A stretch of DNA of 64,000 nucleotides from positions 1,000,689-1,064,688 of the forward strand of contig JADCRB010000065.1 of the NCBI GenBank assembly GCA_021464245.1, read 5' to 3'. Shown here one piece after another: positions 1 through 10,807 of the stretch. The stretch's first letter is position 1, and every line of letters starts with the position of its first letter. The DNA comes from Carallia brachiata (Eukaryota > Streptophyta > Magnoliopsida > Malpighiales > Rhizophoraceae). The position numbers and the translations under genes were made by a program. The notes below the pieces were generated by a model. It was not told the origin of the DNA, made no database searches, and saw only the letters and a list, made by a program, of their open reading frames with translations.

Positions 1-165
1 CGTTGTGGTCGAACACGTCGTGGCAGCGGACGACGTTCGGGTGGTTGACGTCGCGGAGGATCTCGATCTCTCGGCAGATCTGGTTGTGTACGGAGTCGTC
101 GTGGTTGCCGTATATCACCTTCAGTGTGAGTAGATGCGACCGGTTGGGCGGTGGACCACTTTGTG
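1..165 (-). pseudogene. MKK4/MKK5-like MAP kinase kinase fragment (truncated, frameshifted)
   Basis: Read on the minus strand, this stretch encodes the start of a plant group-C MAPKK catalytic domain. It contains the KVVHRPTGR segment, then LKVIYGN with the ATP-anchoring lysine, then [16 protein letters not shown] and HDVFDHN. The two halves lie in different frames: two extra bases near 121-130 separate HRPTGRIYS from LKVIYG. The glycine-rich loop that should precede HRPTGR is not found in any frame upstream (166-260), so the 5' end is missing as well. The homology runs off the left window edge and the rest of the kinase domain cannot be judged. Family knowledge: MKK4/5 genes are usually intronless. 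A truncated pseudogene copy is the best reading. A real gene with local assembly damage is the alternative, but the lost P-loop argues against it. Confidence 0.6.
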
Positions 166-1514
166 GGGGCGGTGGGGCGAGGAGTGAGAAAGGGAGGAAG
201 ACGGTGGAGAGAGATGAAATTTCCTTTTTATTTTTGTATTTTTTAAATAAAAATTTATTTTAATTTATTTTAATTTTGTTAATAATTAAAAAAAAATTAA
301 CTTTTTAAAAATGTTGCATCAGCGTCAATTTATGGTGTCTATTTATGGTGTGACATACTAATACGACGAGTTTTATATGAAATGACACCGAGTCGTTGTT
401 ACATTAATAGACTTAACTTATATCTTAACAAACTTTACAATCAAGGGGATCAATTGGTCCAATACTTTTTAGTCATTTTAATTCTAATTTTGATTCTAAT
501 TCTAATTAATTTAATTTCACAGAAATAACGTAACGGATTAATTTAGAAAAATAAAACAATTTTAAACACAAATTAAGAAATACAAAAGTTTTTAAGGTGA
601 AACAGCCGAAAAGAAATGACTGAGACTTGTTGATTAGGGAAACCAACAGGACTACACGAAAGCCCCACTTACGGACCAAAAAAAAAAAAAAAAGCCCCAC
701 CTGGGATCCAAAGTTAAAAAAACCAAAACAGCGCAATTTGATTGTTATTTTGCTTGATTGAAATTTTGTTTTATGGGTCAACCATTGAAATTTAAAAATC
801 ATAATTACTGATAGAGATATTTATCCATTTTGTTCCGAAGCGAGCAATCTGCCTACTGCAATGTACGGGGAAGCTGAACAGCTTTTTAAATAAACAGCTG
901 CATAAGATCAATATATATTGAAACCATAAGCCAAGAATGCAAATTATTAATATAAAAAAAAAGGGGTCAAAACATTTGTTGTACACCAGGGGCGTTATAT
1001 TTTAAATTATGTGTAATTATTATAATAAAAGTTAAAAATTTCTTTTTTTTTTTTTGTTCAATTGGCTGGAAATTGGGATTCAAAATCTTCAAATTTAAAA
1101 ACGGTTAAGCATGGCATCAAATCACGTGATAGTCCATATCCTCGTTTCAACCGTAGCCTATACATTTAATCAAACATTACCTGGAGAACATTGTAAACTG
1201 TCGGGCATGATCCTATTACACAGCCAAACCAAGTTTTAATTTATACGATAACAACAGAAACAAGTAAAAGGAAAAGCAAACAAGACATTGTAGAACCTTG
1301 TTGACATCGTGAAGGTCATCGATCATATCGCTAGAAGCTCAAGCTGGCCGGCCATATTGTATTACATAATTGTGTGCTGTAGAGAGTGACACTGCAGGTC
1401 ATCAAGCCACAATAAGATCACAAGAGTGAACATAGATAACTGATATATCCTTTGCCTGTCATAAGTTGTAGATGTAATGTTCCAAAGCATAAAGTAACGA
1501 AGCATATATAGTTC
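166..1514. other. AT-rich intergenic DNA and UGT upstream region
   Basis: I see no gene here. The ORFs in this stretch are short and low in complexity. The last few hundred bases before 1515 should hold the promoter and 5' UTR of the glycosyltransferase gene. A TATATA run at about 1505-1510 sits too close to the start codon to be a convincing TATA box. Confidence 0.5.
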
Positions 1515-3056
1515 ATGGATAGGCAACCTCATGTGTTAGCAATAGCATATCCTGCACAAGGCCATACAGGGCCTCTGATGAAGCTGTCACAACTGATTGC
1601 TGACAATGGAATCAAGGTCACATTTGTGTGCCCGGAGTTGATACGAAATCGAGTCTTGACAGAAGTTCCCGCTAATGGTGAAGTTCAAAACCAAGTTAAT
1701 ATAGTTTCAATCCCGGAAGGTTTTGAGCCGGGAGATGACCGAGACGACCAGGCGAAATTGAGTGAAGCTATGTTTACAGTCATGCCTACACACTTTGAAA
1801 GCTTGATAAGGAAGATGAACTTATCAGATGACAAGAAGGTCACTTGTGTCTTGGCTGATCCATTTGTTGATTGGGCGCTAGAAATTGCTAACAAGCTAGG
1901 AATCCAGGCAACCGCGTTTTGGCCTGCTTTTGAAGTTGGTGCGGCCTTGATGCTGCATGTCCCTCAGCTAATTCAGGAAGGAATTGTTGATCAAAGTGGT
2001 AAGTTGGATACCCATTTATATTTCTTTTCTTACCTTGTTTATCATCCCAAGTCTTATAGAACACTGAAAATTTTAATTGGAAAAGTCATGCATATGCAAT
2101 AATAAGAATATTGAGTGGTTAATGCTGTAGCCCAACATTTCTTACAAAAGTATGATTCCTGTGCAGGAATTCTATTGAAAACTGATAAGAAGATCAATAT
2201 ATCACCAAAACTGCCTGCCATCAATGCTGAAGACTGTATATGGATCATCCGAGATGACCCAATGGCGCAAAAGGTGGCATTTCAATTATTTTCAAATGCC
2301 ATTGAAGGTATCAAAGTCTCAAACTGGCTTCTCTGTAACTCATTTTATGACCTCAACCCTTCAGCTATGGACTTATTTCCAAACCTCTTACCCATTGGTC
2401 CAATACTTTCAAGTAAAAGTAAGCTTGGAAAATCTGTTGTAAACTTTTGGGAGGAAGACTCAAGTTGCTTATCTTGGCTGGATAAGCAGCCCGCCAGATC
2501 AGTAGTTTACATTGCCCTGGGCAGCGTAACAGTCCTTACGCAGCACCAATTTGAAGAATTAGCACTAGGAATCGAACTTTCAGGTCTACCATTCTTGTGG
2601 GTTGTGAGATCAGATCTTACCCAAGGTTCCATTATTCAATACCCAGAAGGATTCCTAGACACAGTAGCTAATCGCGGAAAAATAGTAAAATGGGCACCTC
2701 AGGAACAGGTGCTGGCTCACTCTTCCATTGCTTGTTTCTTAAGCCACTGTGGCTGGAACTCAACCATGGAAGGGCTAAGCATGGGTTCGCCCTTTCTGTG
2801 TTGGCCTTACTTTGCTGATCAGTTTCTTAACAGAAGTTACATTTGCAACATCTGGAAGGTCGGTCTTGGGTTGGAAGCAGAGGACAGTGGTCTAATCTCA
2901 AGGCATCAGATAAAGACCAAGTTGGAGAAATTGCTTTGTGATGGTGAAATAATTGCAAATTCAATGAGGTTGAAGGAATTAGCCCAGAAGAGTGCCAGTG
3001 AAGGCGGATCCTCCATGCAAAACTTCAAGTTTTTCATTGACCAAATCAAACACTGA
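1515..3056 (+). CDS. UGT83A1: UDP-glycosyltransferase, UGT83A1-like (two exons)
   Basis: This GT1-family enzyme transfers a sugar from a UDP-sugar, probably UDP-glucose, to a small hydrophobic acceptor in the cytosol. The coding exons are 1515-1998 and 2167-3056. The intron (GTAAGT...GTGCAG) splits a glycine codon, and the product is 457 aa, against about 460 for the family. The catalytic histidine is H17 in PAQGH, with D115 in the VLAD segment as the probable charge-relay partner. The 44-residue PSPG donor-binding box spans residues 337-380, from WAPQEQ through HCGWNS to FADQ. Its final Gln is the residue usually linked to UDP-glucose preference. No stop or frameshift interrupts it. The overall fit is to subfamily 83, whose acceptors are poorly known, so the acceptor is not predicted. 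The start was chosen because MDRQPHVLAIAYPAQGH is the expected N-terminus. Confidence 0.9.
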
Positions 3057-5182
3057 AGCAATCAATTCCTTCCTGATGATTTCTAAGTAAATCATAAGTA
3101 TATCGATGTTATCTTATAAACAGATTTCAGTTTCATTTTAACTTTAAACTGTTCGCCTCGCTCACTAATTAATGTTTTCTTTTTCCATTGAAACACTAGG
3201 ATGGTGTTGAATCACTTGATATCTGATATTTAGCCGGAACATTCATGGGCATAATTTAAGCATACAGGGCCACAACACTTGCTAGCATAGCGCTGTATTA
3301 TTAATCATATTTTTATTACTTAAATAATAATAATATATCATTCTGGATGTTAAAGCTGTAATCATCCCAACACTGTTCACCCCGAAACCAAGCTAATAGT
3401 TTCACGGTTGGAAACAATATGGAAAGGTTAATTATTTTAGTAAATTTAAGGGTTAACATTTAAAAGAAAAAAATCACATTTAGACTTAACAAATCTTTTA
3501 AAAAGTAATAAATCTAACAAAATTAAATTATTTTAAAATAAATTTAACATGCCGTCAATTAATATTCAGGAAATCCGCTAATATGCGGCACTCCTACCTC
3601 GCACAAGCTGGTACTATAAAAGCTACTTTAATCTTATCAACAAAAGAATACCTGATAGCCATGAAATGTCATGTGATTGATTTGAATTGCCGTATCCTGA
3701 TGCGAGATAATCTGTAAATCAGGGAATCTTTAAGAATGGAGAAGAAGATTTCGAGAATTGAGATTAGGGGTTGTTCGTTTAGAGAAAAAGAGAGCGTCGA
3801 AGAAAGAACAAATAGAGAGAATGGGAGAGGAACTTTTATTTCTTCAAAACTATGCTTCCACAGCATCTCCTTCTAGGTTTGTTCGTTCGGAAAAGGTAAA
3901 ACAATGGTCTGAACCGTTGGATGTGCTTTACAATTGCTTGTGTGACTCCCTAAATCTGTGATTCACTAAATCTGTCATACGGTTTTATTCAAATATAATA
4001 ATAATTGGGATCAGAAGCCCTCTATATTGAAAGGGAGTGAATCCTTTGGAGTTGTCTAAGGATCAGTAACCTGTAAAGTCACGAAGCTAGCGAGAGTTTG
4101 ATTTTCGTCAGCATTTCTCCTTCCACTTTAAAGTGAGATTTAAAGGGTTATGTGCACTGTTTGCAATTTCTTTAGATCCATTTTCGCCTTTTCAATTTAT
4201 AAATAATATTAATAATTGTGAAACGATTAATTTAGATATTTAATTTATATTAGTTTATTATATTAAAAAATTTATTTTTATATTTTTAATTTTTATTTTA
4301 AAATAAATATTCTATAAATAATATTAATAATTGTTTTATTTATTTTTAAACTTTTTTAAAAAATTATTGATATTTACTAAACAATAAAAAAAATAATATT
4401 TGAGATATTTTTAAGTGTAAATATTAATGAAAATTTGAAGTAAAAAAATATTTTAAATTTTTTAAAAAAATTTTATTTATATAAATATTTATGAAAAGAA
4501 TAATAACTTCCAAATCTAATTCATATTGTAAGTAAAAATAATAATAAAATTGTATGGATATTTTTAAGAGTAATTTAGTTTAAATAAATTATTATTAATA
4601 TTATAAAGTGAAAAACAGCCTAAAAAATAGTAAAAAGTAATTTCGAATTACTTTTCAATCAGTTATTTTTAAGAAATCATATAAAGAAATAAGTAGAATT
4701 AAAAAAGTAGTCAAAAAAATTTTACTAAACACAATTTTTCTTACTTTTTAAAATGAAATGTAAATGTATTCTTCTAAAAATTAAGTTGAATATATCCTAA
4801 TACTTAATAGATTAATGATTAATTATTACAAATATTAAAAAAAAAACAGAAAAAGAAAAGGAGTGGGACTTTTGTCCCCTCCCAGTCGCGGGGCCCTTGG
4901 CTGGTAACGGAGCCCTAACCGTCTGTATTTTTTTTTTTTTTTGGATGTGTTATTAGAAGAGGAAGTAAAAGAAAATTGATAAAATTAATGTAAATTCATT
5001 TGTTTGCATTTCATGAGAATCTAATTAGAAAAGAATAATGATTGAAAAAAAAATGTGTTAGAAGATAGAAGCCTATTTATAAAAAAAAAGGTAAAATAGT
5101 TATAATAACTCTAATATTATCTCTTTAATTTTAACTCATTATTTAATTATTTATAAACTTATTCTTATAATTTTATTCATAT
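3057..5182. other. intergenic, AT-rich
   Basis: The first 200-300 bases are the probable 3' UTR of the glycosyltransferase gene. The rest is AT-rich with runs of A and T and only short ORFs without recognisable protein similarity (for example 3758-3961). I see no gene, RNA or clear repeat boundary before the retrotransposon target site at 5183. Confidence 0.5.
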
Positions 5183-5187
5183 ACTTT

Positions 5188-6652
5188 TGTTGGAAAATTC
5201 ACACCTCATGCATACTTTAGGGAAATTGTTATTAAGTGTGAATTCATGTTTTGATGATGAGTGTTTTGATAATGAGCTATGAACCAATCTAACATAAGTA
5301 CAAGTGAATTTCATTTGTATGTTCTTCAAGTATACAATTCAGGTTCAAGAAGTCCAAAGAGGTACACATATGCCATCTTACACGTGCATGGAAGTGCATG
5401 GAAGAGAAATATCACATTGGGCCTTATTAAGCTACTATCTTATAAAGACAGCATAAGAGCAAATCTGTTTGGACAGATTCCAGGTACTAAACTCACTCAC
5501 TTGAGATATATTTTGGACCTAAAATATATATATTTTGGCAGGACTATAAGTCTAGTTTCAAATGAGCTTGGTCGTGCAATTTTTGGAGCCCTAGAGAAAA
5601 ACTTATGAATTTTATACCAAGAGGGTGCAAGCTGTCAGGAACTTTCAGTGCACATGGAGTGAATTGCAACGGCTGCCTAGAAGAGCACACGACGAATTTG
5701 AATGTGAAATTTTGTGTGTAGATTCTTTGTTCTGTCTATTAATCAATGCAAAAAGAATCACATCAAAATTCAAAGCCATCTGCAAGATATTACCGTTCTA
5801 CTAAAAGTGTGCAGACTGTCTAACGGAACTTTAACGTCTGTATTCAAACATTTATTTGACTATGCTATACTCATTCAAAAATAGTCAAATTTGGTGGGTA
5901 GAGAGCTCTGACAGTCTACTAAATAACAAAAAAGGAATCGAATTTTTCAAGCTGTCTGTATCAAGTTATAGCCGTTCAACCAGAAGGTGTCAAACAAGAG
6001 AATCAATGCAAAGCTGTCAAGAGGGAAACAACAAGGTATGCATGTGCAACTCATGGCAACGGCTCTAACATGCTAACCTATCTTGCAGCTATTTAAACAT
6101 CACTTGAAGATGTTTTACTTGTGAAGAAAGTTATATTCAACCACTGTACAATCTCTCTCAAGGCAAAAAGGCTTTCTTTACTCTAAGTGCTTTTATTGTA
6201 AAACTAGCATTCAAGCTAGTAAGTTTCATTTGTATTGTAATACATTGTGAGAATAGGTGAGAGCTCTCAAGTGGGACTTGTGAGGATCATCTTGTAAGGA
6301 GTTAGGGTTGAACTCCAAGAAGGAAAACCTAAAAGAAAAGGGAAAGTGGTGTTGGCAAGTGGGACTTGTGCAACAAGCGTTTTGAAGGCGGACGCAAGGG
6401 TGTTTGCGGAGTCTTCTTGTAAACTGTACGGTGATTGGTGCGCCCAAAGGCACCCTTATAGTTGAACTCTCAAGAATCTCCAATAGAGGGATTGTTGAGA
6501 AGACCAAGGACGTAGCCATTTGGTGAACCTTGTAAAAATCGGTATTGTATTTCTTTCAATCTCTTTTTACATTCATTTGTAGAAATTTATATTTGAGGAT
6601 TTCATTGGTAAGCCTATTCACCCCCCTCTAGGCTTCACCCTAGGGACCAACA
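5188..6652 (+). repeat. 5' LTR of the Copia element
   Basis: Direct repeat of 1465 bp with short terminal inverted repeats TGTTGG/CCAACA. A TATTTAAA box at 6090-6097 is the probable core promoter of the element, placing the start of R near 6120. The 109-codon ORF at 5279-5608 lies wholly inside the LTR and is repeated in the other LTR; it resembles no known protein and is regarded as chance. Confidence 0.95.
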
Positions 6653-6654
6653 TT

Positions 6655-6666
6655 TGGTATCAGAGC
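6655..6666 (+). other. primer-binding site (initiator tRNA-Met)
   Basis: TGGTATCAGAGC starts two bases after the 5' LTR. It is complementary to the 3' end of plant initiator tRNA-Met, the usual minus-strand primer of Copia elements. Confidence 0.93.
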
Positions 6667-6707
6667 TTAACCTCACTTGTAAGGCTTAACATCCTTGAGG
6701 GATCCCC

Positions 6708-8120
6708 ATGGAATCCTCATAATGAAAACAAGAGACCTTTCTTTGATGGTAGTGATTTTCAATACTATAAATCATATGGAAAGTTATCTTAAATTTAAGG
6801 GGATGAAAGTTTGGCAAAGTGTAGAAGAGGGACCATATGTGCCTAAGGAAGAAGTTGTTGATGATAAGGGAGTAAAAACCTTGAGAGTAAAACCAATAGG
6901 AAAATGGGATGAAGAGGACTATAAGAAAAACCAAATAGATGAAATAGCATATTATTATTTGAAAACGTCCATAGCTAGAAGTGAATATAACACCATCAAA
7001 CATTGTAAAAATGCTAAGGAAATTTGGAATACATTGTGTCTCTCAAATGAAGGGACATTAAAAGTTAGGAAAGTTAAACTTGGCATGCTTATGAAAGACT
7101 TTGAACTTTTCACTATGAGACCAAATGAATCGGTTAAAAGTGTGTATGATAGACTCATGATTATTGCTAATGGACTAACCGATCTTGGCAAAGTGTTTGG
7201 AAAGGGTGAACTTGTGCAGAAATTAATGAATTCGATGAATGAGGAATACGAAATGAAGATTAATGCCATTGAAGAAACTCACAACGTGGAGGAGCTAACC
7301 ATGGAAGAGTTACTTGGGTCCTTGATAACTCATGAGATCAAACTCAAAAGGAGAAGTGCATTACCACAAGTAGAACCATCCTCAAAAAATGTAGCACTCA
7401 TGGCCCTAGATGACATGAAAGTGACAATGAGGTAATGGATCTTCCCTCTTATGAAGAACTTAGAGAAGCTTTTGATGATTTATTGATCACTTTTAAAAGG
7501 AAATGTAAACAATATAAAGAGCAAAAGAAAGCATGTGAAAAACTTTTGTTAGAGAAAGATGAAATTGTATTGGAAAATAGTCTTTTAAAAGAAGAACTTG
7601 AAAAGGCTAAATTAGATCATAAATCAACTTGTAGTGAGTTAAATTTTGTTAAACAAGAGCTTGCAATATCTAAAGAGGTTCCTAACATCAAAGACAATTT
7701 ACATCATGCTTTGGAAAAAAAGTTGAGGACCTTAAAGAAAAGAATTTAAATTTAGAAAAGTCCTTTTCAAAATTCACATTAGGTAGCAATAAGATAGATG
7801 AGATGTTATCTTGTCAAAAGAAATTTTTTAACAAATCCGGTTTGGGATACCTCACTAAAAACAAGACTAATCTCATAAAAGAGAAGAAAAATGTTGTATC
7901 ATGTTTTTATTGTCATAAAGAAGGACACAAATTTCATGATTGTAGACTTAGAAGACCTAGTGATCCTAACAAGTATGTGTCATCTTCTAAAGTTTGGGCA
8001 AAATCTAATAAATTCAAACAAGTATGGATGGTTAAAGATTCAATGAAGAAGAATGATTGTTGTAACATTGAAGGACCCAAAAAGATATGGGTACCAAAAT
8101 ATCTACATCTTGTTTTGTAG
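6708..8120 (+). pseudogene. Copia gag (UBN2-type capsid plus zinc knuckle), frameshifted
   Basis: The capsid region is a UBN2-type gag: a WQSVEEGPYVP-like segment is followed by the conserved KEIWNTL and FELFTMRPNESV blocks. It continues as a strongly charged coiled coil (about 7435-7749) and a nucleocapsid zinc knuckle of the form CX2CX4HX4C at about 7894-7935. The frame breaks at about 6770, at the junction near 7400-7435, and in an A-run near 7715, and a stop precedes the protease near 8118. Gag packages the element RNA into virus-like particles. This copy could not make the full protein unless the small indels are assembly errors. Confidence 0.85.
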
Positions 8121-8450
8121 GTGGAAAAGTACTTGAAGGCAACATATTTTAAAGAAGATGCCATTTGGTATCTTGATAGTGGATGTGTCACATTTGGAGA
8201 CAATGGAAAAGGCAAAATCATTGGAGTTGGCACTATAGGTAACAATGTATCGAGTTTTATTGAGGATGTTGCTTTGGTAAGTGGTTTAAAGCACAACTTA
8301 ATTAGCATTATCCAAATGTGTGATAAAGGTTTTAAGATATTATTCAAACCCATGACTTGTGAATTATATGATCCCCATACTAAAGCATTGAGATTTGTAG
8401 GAAAAAGAATAAGTTGTGTAATGCATGTGCTTGTTAAGACCCTAAGGTTT
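8121..8450 (+). pseudogene. Copia pol remnant: start of aspartic protease
   Basis: The segment encodes WYLDSGC, the Copia protease active site (DSG). It then jumps directly to VTFGDNGKG and a GLKHNLISI block with a small internal deletion of the residues that normally follow DSGC. Similarity stops at about 8440, where foreign sequence begins. The GAG-pre-integrase, integrase, reverse transcriptase and RNase H domains are absent from both strands of the element. Confidence 0.85.
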
Positions 8451-9230
8451 CGTTTTTTTTTGGTTTTGATGATTGCTAAACACTGAGAGTTACTAATATG
8501 TTTATTTAAGTGTGTAGTTAATGATTTAATCAAATAAACATCAATTGAAATGGAAGCAATGCTAGCATAAGGCAACTATTGATATTGGTCACATTCAGTG
8601 TAAGTATATCCAGTATGGTCAACTTTAAAAGGCTCGTTTGCTCACATGGAGATGAACTAGATAATGTGCTATATACGGTTAGAAAGATAATTCTGTCTAG
8701 TTTCTGAATTCTCAAGAATCATCTCAATTGGATATTTTGGAGGAAGTTATAGTCTATGAACTGAAAGGTGCTCAATCTGTCAAGGCAGACAGGATCAGTC
8801 CACTTTAAGAGATGATTGCAAAAATGGGAAGGAACTAGCTGTTGAGTTTTATATTCATACAAATATAATTCTGTCTAGTTTCTAAATTGACCAGAATCAC
8901 GCAAATTGGAGTTCTGTAGAAGGAGATATTGCCAAAATACTAAAGGATGTACAGCCTGTCCCGTCCAGCAGGATCAGTCAACTTCCAGAAGCACTACGGC
9001 TAGCTGGAGTGGAATCAGACCATGATCTATACATGTATGAAAAGCTCTATGAGTCTACTTTCAAATGGAAGAAACAGGATATGATTTGGAGTTATACAGG
9101 TAGACTTATGATTGATTCTTTAAGAAGTGCCAGAGCTGTCCAATTGAGAAAGGAAACTAGCTTAAATTGGGTTTGTGTGATGCATGCTTAGATTAAAACA
9201 AATACATACTTCATTTTCAGGGCAAGATCC
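8433..9230 (+). repeat. foreign LTR-like segment with a 120-bp imperfect direct repeat
   Basis: Sequence from TGTTAAGACCC onward has the look of the left end of another SIRE-type LTR: a TG start, a TTTTGATGAT motif soon after, and CTGTC-rich stretches. It does not match the LTRs of the host element. Inside it, about 8688-8805 and about 8868-8987 repeat each other imperfectly, both starting at ATAATTCTGTCTAGTTTCT and both holding a CAGGATCAGTC block. No right LTR end, primer site or coding part accompanies it. It probably marks the recombination or template-switch point that replaced pol. Confidence 0.5.
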
Positions 9231-9507
9231 CAAGAACAACGTCTCACACACTTTCACAAGGTTTTACATTTTTCCCCACGTCTTTATCTCAGTAGTACAT
9301 GCAGACTTACCAAAATTGATAAGTACACAATTACAAGACAAATAACACCAACCACTTATTCATACATATTAGAGTACACCAACCATGACTCATCCATGTA
9401 CTATGCACTACAAGACAACATCCCTGCGCATACATACATTCCAGTAAAGCTTTGTATGTTGGAATCCATATTCCAACGCCAGAAAATGTCTTCAGATCTT
9501 ACCCCTG

Positions 9508-10094
9508 TCAGTCGCTCCTAGGGGGCCTAAGGCGTAGCTCTAGATCCATAAAGCCCTCATTGTTCGGCAGGTTGGCAATGTCAATAGTACCAGCATTTTC
9601 TTGCTGATTGAGATCACCTAGATGAACAGGAAAGAGACTGAGTGTTTCTCTTTCTCCCTCACGAGAAGAGTTGACCGATCTGCTTCTCACTGGAGTAATG
9701 CTTCCTACTAAGTGAAAATATTCATGGGAATTTGATCTCTGACCCACATCAAAGATTTCAAATGATAAATGGAAATACCTGGTGGCTGGCGATGCTGGTT
9801 GGGATTTTCTTGAGAAACAATTGTTGTGTTGGTGGAATGAATAACAGGAGGTGCTCTGCCTATTCTCACACTGCGCCTTCGGTTCTGGATCCAGAGTCTA
9901 ATGTTACTTGGCTGAATTGGACCATATGGTCTCAACAGTGAGACAAGTTGAGTAAGTTGGCTTGATGTCGGACGAGCTTCTTCAATGCCATGAAAAATAT
10001 TTTCCAAGATTTGTAATTGCTCCGGCACCGGTCTCCATCTGGAATTGGAAGAGTCTCCAGTTTCCAAGTTCGGATGGCTTGATGGTGGTCTCAT
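9508..10094 (-). CDS. WUSCHEL-related homeobox (WOX) transcription factor captured inside the retrotransposon
   Basis: Two exons (10094-9779 and 9707-9508) joined over a 71-bp GT-AG intron (9778-9708) give an uninterrupted 171-aa protein. The intron is phase 1 and both exons stay in frame across it. Residues about 18-80 form a WOX homeodomain: SRWRPVPEQLQILE, then RPTSSQ, then PYGPI, then the recognition helix with W68, Q70 and N71 in the WIQN core. A WUS-box follows at residues 127-134 (TLSLFPVH; family form TLPLFPMH). A C-terminal EAR-like repression motif lies at 161-165 (LELRL). The three motifs in this order are diagnostic of the WUS clade, nuclear factors that control stem-cell and lateral-organ programmes. 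The start at 10094 has a good AACAAAATG context; an upstream in-frame ATG at 10163 would add 23 residues. The gene lies antisense to the retroelement. It is intact but divergent, so whether it is expressed is unknown. Confidence 0.85.
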
Positions 10095-10460
10095 TTTGTT
10101 GAACGGAAAGGTGAGTGAAAATTTTGAGACTCTGGATGATGAAGAGAAATTGAGATAATGCATATCTCCATTTATGTCTGACGATCCGCAATTTACGCCT
10201 GACTGTCAGCGGTAATAATTGCTTGGCTGTCCTCAACTTTCGCTTAACTGTAAGAAATTTCCGTCTGACCGTTCGCGACTTTTCTGACTGTGTGCCACAT
10301 CTGCACCGTTTCTAATTGTATACCATGTAAGCTTCCACGTAAGCAATTTGACTGCGGTAATATTTTTGACCTACTCATGAACTATTATTGAAGGTAATGA
10401 TCTACATTGTATTTTTGGTAACATAGTGACCAAATTTTGAATAAAGACCTTTTGATAGAA
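10095..10460 (-). promoter_or_regulatory. upstream region of the captured WOX gene up to the retroelement junction
   Basis: About 350 bp lie between the WOX start codon and the resumption of retroelement-like sequence near 10460. They hold several GACTGT/TCTGAC-type words and no clear TATA box. If the captured gene kept its own promoter it would have to lie here; otherwise the antisense strand of the 3' LTR is the only other nearby source of transcription. Confidence 0.35.
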
Positions 10461-10793
10461 GAAGAAAATTGGGCATGTCACACCCCATGCATTAGCATAG
10501 GCTTGATTATCTTCATTTCCTCAATTTAATGATTTTATTTGAACTCTACAAGGCCTGCATTTCAAAGTTACTATAACTTATATGCTAAATTGTAAATGTG
10601 AACTTGTGATACATGCATACATTAAGGGGGAGTCTTAATCTCTTAACCTAGTTAGCATTCACATTTTTTGTTTCAACCATTTTTATTGATGACAAAAAGG
10701 GGGAGAAAATTAAGAGAGTGTCATCAAGAAAGAGCATTTCTAGAGGAAGCTTAGATTAAGGGGGAGCATCTATTTAAGGGTTTTGTCATCATC

Positions 10794-10806
10794 AAAAAGG
10801 GGAAGA
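10794..10806 (+). other. polypurine tract
   Basis: AAAAAGGGGAAGA ends one base before the 3' LTR and is the expected plus-strand primer. Similar purine runs (GGGGGAGAAAA, GGGGGAGCA) occur upstream at 10620-10770, as is usual for SIRE-type elements. Confidence 0.88.
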
Positions 10807-10807
10807 T

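Noticed and set aside
3..263. 86-codon plus-strand ORF
   Set aside because: The opposite strand encodes recognisable MAPKK kinase sequence; this frame is its shadow.
1503..1511. TATATA as the TATA box of the glycosyltransferase gene
   Set aside because: It lies only a few bases before the ATG, which would put the transcription start inside the coding region.
5279..5608. 109-codon ORF repeated almost identically at 10898-11227
   Set aside because: Both copies lie at the same place in the two LTRs. The repetition comes from the LTRs themselves and no domain is present.
7934..8575. 213-codon minus-strand ORF
   Set aside because: It is the antisense shadow of the gag zinc-knuckle and protease region, which has clear sense-strand homology.
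9009..9191. 60-codon plus-strand ORF beside the captured WOX gene
   Set aside because: It lies in the LTR-like segment, with no motif and no splice partner.
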